Shown: piece by piece, positions 59,407 through 64,000 of the stretch
Layout: each line of letters starts with the position of its first letter
Position numbering within the stretch: position 1 is the first letter of the stretch
DNA from: Nocardioides jejuensis
GTDB taxonomy: Bacteria > Actinomycetota > Actinomycetes > Propionibacteriales > Nocardioidaceae
DNA length: 64,000 nt
Direction: 5' to 3'
NCBI RefSeq assembly: GCF_004337475.1
Contig: NZ_SJZJ01000003.1
Location: 124,001 to 188,000 of the forward strand
Translations under genes and position numbers: made by a program
Notes under the pieces: generated by a model
Seen by the model: the letters and a program-made list of their open reading frames with translations, nothing else
Told to the model about the DNA's origin: nothing
Databases searched by the model: none

Positions 59407-60609
59407 TCAGGCTGCCAGGACTTCGACATCGGTGGTCTGCTCACGCGCACGCTCCCGCAGAGAAGTGACGACGCCGAGCCCGGCGGCGACCATGACAGCG
59501 GCGGCATATCCCAGGAGAACGTCATCAAGGCCGAACGGGTGGACGAGGACTCCCGCGAGAACAGCGGGCACGCTGAAGGCCACGTAACTCACGACGTAGA
59601 TGGAGGCGAACGTCGAAGCCCGCTGGTCGGCTGGAACGAACTCCATGACCTGTCGCGGGCTCGCTGAAAATGCGAGGCCGAACCCCGCGCCCGACATGAC
59701 GGTCGCGACGAGGAACGTTGGCGCAGATGCGAGCAGCACGGACGCTGCTGCCAGTCCTGCTCCGAGAAGGAGAGCAGTGCTGCCGAGGACGGTGTTCAAC
59801 GAGGCCGGGTACCTGCGGAGCAAGAGGGGAGCGACCGCGCCCGAGGCGTTGAGCAGGCCGATGGCCAGTCCGCCCGCAAGAGCAAACTTCACGTCGAACA
59901 CCTCGCGCATCGCCACCGGGATGAGCGAAAGGTAGAGGCCGCTGGTGGCCCAGAGTGCGATGAGCCCCGGAACGAGGGACAGGAAGGTTGCTCGTGCCGT
60001 GTGCGGCAACGACATCCTCGGGATGAGCGACCGGAGAGTTCCGGGACGCATGCGACTCGTCTCGGGCAGCCGCACGGATGCCATCGCGCCAAGACCGAAG
60101 AACGCAGCCAGGACGATGAAGGTGGTCGTTGCCGGGTCGGAGACCTTCTGGATCAGCAGTCCGGTAACCACGCCGCCAGCCGCCAGGCCGGCGAGGGGTG
60201 CAAAGCCGTTGATGAGGGCCCCCAGGCGCGAGTCCTCGGGAGCGGCTTCGAGGATGGCGGCGTTGAGTGCTCCCACCGCGACGCCTGTCGCCACGCCTTG
60301 CAGGGCTCGACCGGCCAGCAGCCATTCGACGCTCTGGGCGGAGAGGAAGACCAGCATCGCCGCCGACTCCAGGAGGAGCGTGCCGATGATGACCGGTCGC
60401 CGACCGATGTGGTCTGACAGTCCGCCAGCGATGAGCAGCGCCACCATCAGTGCCACTGCATAGGTGGCGAAGATGACCGTGAGCATTGCAGCGCTGAACC
60501 CGAAGTCGTGTTGAAACGGCACGAGGAGAGGTGAGGGCGCTGCGGCCGCGACGAAGAAGGCGAACAACTCGACCTTGAGGACGAGCAGGGCCATTGTCTT
60601 CCGATTCAT
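59407..60609 (-). CDS. MFS transporter
   Basis: A 400-aa major-facilitator protein with twelve predicted helices. The loop 2-3 motif GGLSDHIGRRPVIIG is intact, followed by GRALQGVATGVAVGALNAAILE and the central loop LPETSRMRPGTLRSLIPRMSLPHTARATFLSL. It resembles drug/metabolite exporters. ATG 60609 is chosen; the upstream open frame crosses the promoter. It is divergent from a saccharopine-dehydrogenase-like gene across 116 bp that contain the shared GTGTCAACACT element. Confidence 0.88.
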   Translation of the reverse strand: MNRKTMALLVLKVELFAFFVAAAAPSPLLVPFQHDFGFSAAMLTVIFATYAVALMVALLIAGGLSDHIGRRPVIIGTLLLESAAMLVFLSAQSVEWLLAGRALQGVATGVAVGALNAAILEAAPEDSRLGALINGFAPLAGLAAGGVVTGLLIQKVSDPATTTFIVLAAFFGLGAMASVRLPETSRMRPGTLRSLIPRMSLPHTARATFLSLVPGLIALWATSGLYLSLIPVAMREVFDVKFALAGGLAIGLLNASGAVAPLLLRRYPASLNTVLGSTALLLGAGLAAASVLLASAPTFLVATVMSGAGFGLAFSASPRQVMEFVPADQRASTFASIYVVSYVAFSVPAVLAGVLVHPFGLDDVLLGYAAAVMVAAGLGVVTSLRERAREQTTDVEVLAA

Positions 60610-60671
60610 CCGATGTTCCCGTCGCTCAATGTTGGCGTTGCTAACATCGAGAATATGAGGCAATGTATGCG

Positions 60672-60682
60672 GTGTCAACACT
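60672..60682. promoter_or_regulatory. GTGTCAACACT element in an MFS/dehydrogenase divergent promoter
   Basis: This 11-mer is identical to 53369-53379 in the DJ-1/MFS promoter. It is a near palindrome (AGTGTTGACAC on the other strand), sits between divergent genes, and lies in a less GC-rich stretch that also contains GTTGCTAACATCG. A shared island regulator is suggested. Confidence 0.5.
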
Positions 60683-60725
60683 GTCGAGTGTGCAGACCGG
60701 CATGCCCAACGCAAGAGGAGAAGCC

Positions 60726-61829
60726 ATGACTGGCACGATCGTTGTCTTCGGAGCCACTGGCTATGCCGGTGAACTCGCAGTGCGGAGCCTCCTCCGCCGC
60801 GGAGTGAAGCCCGTCGTCGCGGGCAAGACCGAGTCCCGGATCAAGGCTGCCGCGGAGAAGTTCGGCGGCCTTGAGTACCGACTCGCCGATGCCGCGGATG
60901 TCGGCAGCCTGCGCGCGCTCGTCGGGGCAGGCGACGTCCTCATGACGACCGTCGGGCCCTTCGACCAGGTCGGCTACAACGCTGCGCAGGCCGCCGCGGA
61001 CGAGGGCGCCCACTACATCGACTCGACCGGCGAAGTCGGCTTCGTTCACGACCTTCGGGAACGGCACGACCTTCGCGCGCGCGAGACAGGCGCGACCATG
61101 CTGCCAGCCTTCGGCAACGACTACGTGCCCGGATTCCTCGCGGGCGCAATTGCAATCGAACGGGCTGGTGCACAGATCGCCTCGCTCGACATCGGCTACT
61201 TCATCGACGGGTCGCTTCGCGGTGGAAAGGGCCTCAGCCACGGAACTCGCACCACCGTCGCCGAGGGCATGACACTCCCCGTCACCCTCTGGCACGACCG
61301 GACCCTCGTCGACCGGCGCGCCGCCTCGAAGGTCAAGACCTTCACGATCAGCGGGCATCGCAAGGCGGCTGTACTCGCCACCGGCACAGAGGTGCTCTTC
61401 CTGCCTCGTGAGTACCCCCAGTTGGCATCGGTCACTGTCTACAACGGGTGGTTCCCCGAGATGAGCCGCGTTCTTCCGCTCGTCACAGCCGTTGCCACCA
61501 CCGTTGCAAGGACGGATCGCGGAGCCAGGGCAGTCGACAAGGTCCTGGCCAAGACGGTGGGCCCGACGGGAGGGCCCGATGCTGCCGAGCGTGCCCGGAC
61601 CGGTGCTCATACCGTCGCGATCGCGAGGAACGCGGCGGGCAAGGCAGTGTCCGAAGTGCATGTCGTCGGCCCGAACGTTTACGACCTGACTGCCGAACTC
61701 ATGGCCTGGGCAGGTATCGAACTGGTCAACGGACGAGCATCGTCCGCGGGCGTCGTGGGTCCCACCGAGGCCTTCGGTCTGGAGGTCCTCACGAGGGCGT
61801 GCGCAGACATCGGCTTGGTTGTCGCCTGA
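60726..61829 (+). CDS. Saccharopine-dehydrogenase-like NAD(P)-binding protein
   Basis: A 367-aa oxidoreductase. The N-terminal Rossmann motif FGATGYAGELAVRSLLRRG is at about 7-25. AGDVLMTTVGPFDQVG and HYIDSTGEVGFV are family hallmarks. The central and C-terminal parts form the usual alpha/beta catalytic region. Homologues in actinobacteria include trans-acting enoyl reductases and uncharacterised proteins, so lysine metabolism is not implied. ATG 60726 follows GAGGAG. It is divergent from an MFS gene; a second relative sits at the window's right edge. Confidence 0.85.
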   Translation: MTGTIVVFGATGYAGELAVRSLLRRGVKPVVAGKTESRIKAAAEKFGGLEYRLADAADVGSLRALVGAGDVLMTTVGPFDQVGYNAAQAAADEGAHYIDSTGEVGFVHDLRERHDLRARETGATMLPAFGNDYVPGFLAGAIAIERAGAQIASLDIGYFIDGSLRGGKGLSHGTRTTVAEGMTLPVTLWHDRTLVDRRAASKVKTFTISGHRKAAVLATGTEVLFLPREYPQLASVTVYNGWFPEMSRVLPLVTAVATTVARTDRGARAVDKVLAKTVGPTGGPDAAERARTGAHTVAIARNAAGKAVSEVHVVGPNVYDLTAELMAWAGIELVNGRASSAGVVGPTEAFGLEVLTRACADIGLVVA

Positions 61830-61903
61830 ACCGCACATGCCGTGGGTGGAGCCCGGCCGCGGGAGTTGGCCGGGGTCCGCAGCGAGGGGTCGGCGGTGAT
61901 CGT

Positions 61904-62956
61904 TTATCGCTTGGCGATTCCGTCAGTGATCATCTGCTCGAAGTGGTCGGTAATCGTCTCCTGCGGTGGCCGGAAGTCGATTCCAAGTTCAATTCGGGAG
62001 CGAGAGTTGTCGAATCGAATCGGCCAACCCACGTTGCGGTCGACATAGAACCGAGTGAGGCCGATTGCCGGTGCTACCAACCGGACGACGGACGTGGGTA
62101 GTTCGCGCCGGGGAAAACTTCGGCGTCGGCCGAAGGCGTTGCCCAGGACCTTGCCGATGTCCAGCAGGCTGAGGGCGCCCGAGGCTGCGATGTAGCGACC
62201 CCGTGCATCGGGCGTGAATCCGGCTGACAGGTGCGTCAGTGCGACATCACGAACGTCAACGACCGCGAATGAGAGTGCCGGTGCGCCAAGCGTGAGGGAA
62301 CCGTCGACGAAGTGGCCCATCGTCGTCATGCTCCCGGAGACGCTGCTCGTCGTCATGGATGGCCCGAGCACCAGTCCGGGATTGACCGTGATGAGGTCCC
62401 ACCGGTCTTGCGCCGCGCATATTTTCCACGCCTCGCGCTCGGCGAGGGTCTTGGAATGGCTGTATTCCTGGTGCGTGGCGCTGCTCGTGGTGTTCCAGTC
62501 CGCATCTGTGAACGCAGCCTTGCCGGCCATGTCGGCGTTGTCGCCGTAGACGGCCGCCACGCTGCTGGTCAGCACCACCCGCTTCACTGATGGCGTGGCG
62601 TCGACGCTCGCGAGAACGTTGCGGGTGCCTTCCAGTGCTGGCCGGATCAGTTGGTCGTGCGGGTTGTCGAGTTTGCCGACAAGGAACGGTGACGCCGTAT
62701 GGATGACCAGTTCGCATCCCGCCATGGCCTCGGTGAAACTGCCCTCGTCGAGGAGGTCTGCGCGATGGAGTGAAAGCCGACCTGGGTGAGCGGCAGCCAG
62801 CGCGTGGAGATGACCGAGCCCTGCGGCCTTCTGAGGATCGCGGACGGTCGCACGCACAGCCCGACCAGCCTCCAGGAGATACCGGACGATCCACCCGGCG
62901 ACATAACCGCTGCCGCCGGTGACAAGGACAGGGGAGTCGGGGTCGATCTCAGTCAT
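61904..62956 (-). CDS. NAD-dependent epimerase/dehydratase-family SDR
   Basis: A 350-aa extended short-chain dehydrogenase. The NAD(P) motif VLVTGGSGYVAGWIVRYLL is at about 10-28, with HTASPF, LTSSVAAVYG and the catalytic YSHSK (Tyr165, Lys169). It resembles dihydroflavonol-4-reductase/3-beta-hydroxysteroid-dehydrogenase-type reductases acting on carbonyls or secondary alcohols. ATG 62956 has AAGGAACCCGCC upstream. It lies 50 bp downstream of a saccharopine-dehydrogenase-like gene on the same strand, probably one operon. An alcohol/ketone step in the island's pathway is plausible. Confidence 0.9.
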   Translation of the reverse strand: MTEIDPDSPVLVTGGSGYVAGWIVRYLLEAGRAVRATVRDPQKAAGLGHLHALAAAHPGRLSLHRADLLDEGSFTEAMAGCELVIHTASPFLVGKLDNPHDQLIRPALEGTRNVLASVDATPSVKRVVLTSSVAAVYGDNADMAGKAAFTDADWNTTSSATHQEYSHSKTLAEREAWKICAAQDRWDLITVNPGLVLGPSMTTSSVSGSMTTMGHFVDGSLTLGAPALSFAVVDVRDVALTHLSAGFTPDARGRYIAASGALSLLDIGKVLGNAFGRRRSFPRRELPTSVVRLVAPAIGLTRFYVDRNVGWPIRFDNSRSRIELGIDFRPPQETITDHFEQMITDGIAKR

Positions 62957-63006
62957 GGCGGGTTCCTTGGAAGGCTGCGGTGACGTGGGGACGGAGTCGT
63001 GGGTGG

Positions 63007-64000
63007 TCAGACGGAACGCAAGTGGCGCGTGCGCTGGCCGGGTTCGACGACGGAGAAGTTGATGCCCGCCTTGGCGAGTCGGCGCAGCAGGTTTTCGCCC
63101 ATCGCCGTCGCGGTGGTCACCTGGCCCGCCGTGGGTGGATTGGTGTCGAACGCGAGGCACATGGCTGATTCGGCGAGCATCTTGGCGGTCTCGGTGTAGC
63201 CCGGGTCGCCACCGGAGACCTGAGTCTGGACGGACTTGCCCCCGCCGCGGCCGACGAAGTCGACCGTGAACTGAGTCTTGTCGCGGCGTTCCTGGGACGG
63301 CCCCTCGCCCTGCGGAATTCGGCGACCGATCGCCCGTCGAATGAACGGAACCTGCACGGCGACCAGCGCTGCAGCGAACCCCAGAACTGACAGGAAGACC
63401 GTTGACAGGTTCTTGGCGCCCGCATAGTGCGAGTACGTGAAGTCGGGGCCGTAGTCGTCGCGTGCGCGCCCAGACCGCTTGACCACCTCGGGGTCGATGG
63501 TCGGCAGCGGGATGAGCCACGTTGCGGTGGCCTTGTCCCGGTGCGGCACGCCGAACCTTGCGCGCGAGGTCCGTCCGGGAGGGGGAGTGTCGACGCGGTT
63601 GCGGGCCGCTGCAGTGCGCTGCATGGTGCGCAGGCGCGCCAACTGTCCCAGGCCCGAGTGAAGCGTGCCGCCCGAGATGGTGGCGTTGGTCCGCACGATC
63701 CCCCGGACCTTGAGGGGTGCCCCGGTCGGCAACTGCTTGACGGTGAACAGCGTCCCGAGGTCGTGCGGGATCGAGTCGAATCCACACGCATGGACGAGGC
63801 GGGCGCCTGTCCTTTCCGCGGTCAGGTGGTGATCGAGGTACATGCGGTCAACGAATTCGGGTTCGCCGGTCAGGTCGACGTAGTCCGTGCCAGCGGCAGC
63901 GCAGGCTGCGACGAGGGGTGCTCCGTACTCCAGGTACGGCCCGACGGTCGTGATGATGACCCTTGCTGCACTGGCCACCGCATCCAGGGATTCGCGGTCA
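63007..64000 (-). CDS. Saccharopine-dehydrogenase-like / trans-acting enoyl-reductase-family protein (N-terminus cut by window edge)
   Basis: The frame stays open to the window end; about 330 residues of an expected 400 or so are present and the N-terminal Rossmann motif lies outside. Visible features are ARVIITTVGPYLEYGAPLVAACA, GTDYVDLTGEPEFVDRMY and CGFDSIPHDLGTLF, followed by a hydrophobic segment (TVFLSVLGFAAALVAVQVPF) typical of the trans-acting enoyl reductase group. A GTG at 63978 could be misread as a start. It is followed by the SDR gene. The substrate is unknown; lipid or polyketide-like acyl chains are handled by characterised relatives. Confidence 0.87.
   Translation of the reverse strand, partial: DRESLDAVASAARVIITTVGPYLEYGAPLVAACAAAGTDYVDLTGEPEFVDRMYLDHHLTAERTGARLVHACGFDSIPHDLGTLFTVKQLPTGAPLKVRGIVRTNATISGGTLHSGLGQLARLRTMQRTAAARNRVDTPPPGRTSRARFGVPHRDKATATWLIPLPTIDPEVVKRSGRARDDYGPDFTYSHYAGAKNLSTVFLSVLGFAAALVAVQVPFIRRAIGRRIPQGEGPSQERRDKTQFTVDFVGRGGGKSVQTQVSGGDPGYTETAKMLAESAMCLAFDTNPPTAGQVTTATAMGENLLRRLAKAGINFSVVEPGQRTRHLRSV

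Noticed and set aside
1..64000. CRISPR array, rRNA, tRNA or riboswitch
   Set aside because: No regularly spaced repeats of 24-40 bp and no recognisable RNA gene or riboswitch consensus could be found by reading both strands.

Overview
The window is high-GC (about 70%) actinobacterial chromosome. Gene content (inositol-3-phosphate synthase, PadR regulator, bifunctional PBP, SigM/thioredoxin block, MurJ with a separate pseudokinase) and gene order fit an oriC-proximal arm of a Propionibacteriales-type organism such as Nocardioides. The genus is an inference. From trxA to dnaB the order (trxA, trxB, anti-sigma, sigM, pseudokinase, murJ, DUF6049 protein, cca, ino1, padR, ponA, rpsF, ssb, rpsR, rplI, MATE, dnaB) matches the arrangement I recall from Streptomyces. 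dnaA, dnaN and parAB are not in the window.

Layout. (1) 1-15 kb is an amino-acid catabolism region. It holds the N-terminal part of gabT with a divergent PucR regulator, an XRE-cupin / FMN-binding / EamA exporter trio, and a five-gene operon for a polar amino-acid ABC importer with a D-2-hydroxyacid dehydrogenase and a class II aldolase. That operon is divergent from an XRE-cupin regulator followed by a ureohydrolase, a carbon-nitrogen hydrolase and an IaaM/lysine-monooxygenase-type flavoenzyme. The last three plus gabT fit the arginine 2-monooxygenase route (arginine to 4-guanidinobutyramide, 4-guanidinobutyrate, GABA, succinate semialdehyde). (2) 15-21 kb has housekeeping and amino-acid genes: a TRIC channel, PlsC, a Ddl-like ligase, two aminotransferases and a GNAT. 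(3) 21-31.5 kb is a long minus-strand cell-envelope/redox block with cca divergent from it. (4) 31.5-47.2 kb holds a Tat-exported phosphoesterase, ino1-padR, ponA-GT87, an alanine-racemase-like protein lacking both catalytic bases, endonuclease IV, the rpsF-ssb-rpsR-rplI operon, MATE and dnaB. (5) 47.3-64 kb looks accessory: a small aquaporin, two PucR-type regulators, one LysR, one TetR, two MFS transporters, a Baeyer-Villiger-type monooxygenase coupled to an alpha/beta hydrolase, a KstD-like flavoprotein, two saccharopine-dehydrogenase-like proteins and an SDR. A ketone or terpenoid/steroid catabolic island is the best guess.

Non-coding features stand out. Most convergent junctions carry long perfect hairpins of unrelated sequence. 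A CCCGGGTTT repeat family has entered both an intergenic region and the coding sequence of a GNAT. The dnaB promoter region carries a cluster of DnaA-box-like 9-mers, and several divergent regulator promoters contain clear inverted or direct repeats. No rRNA, tRNA, CRISPR array, transposase or integrase was recognised.
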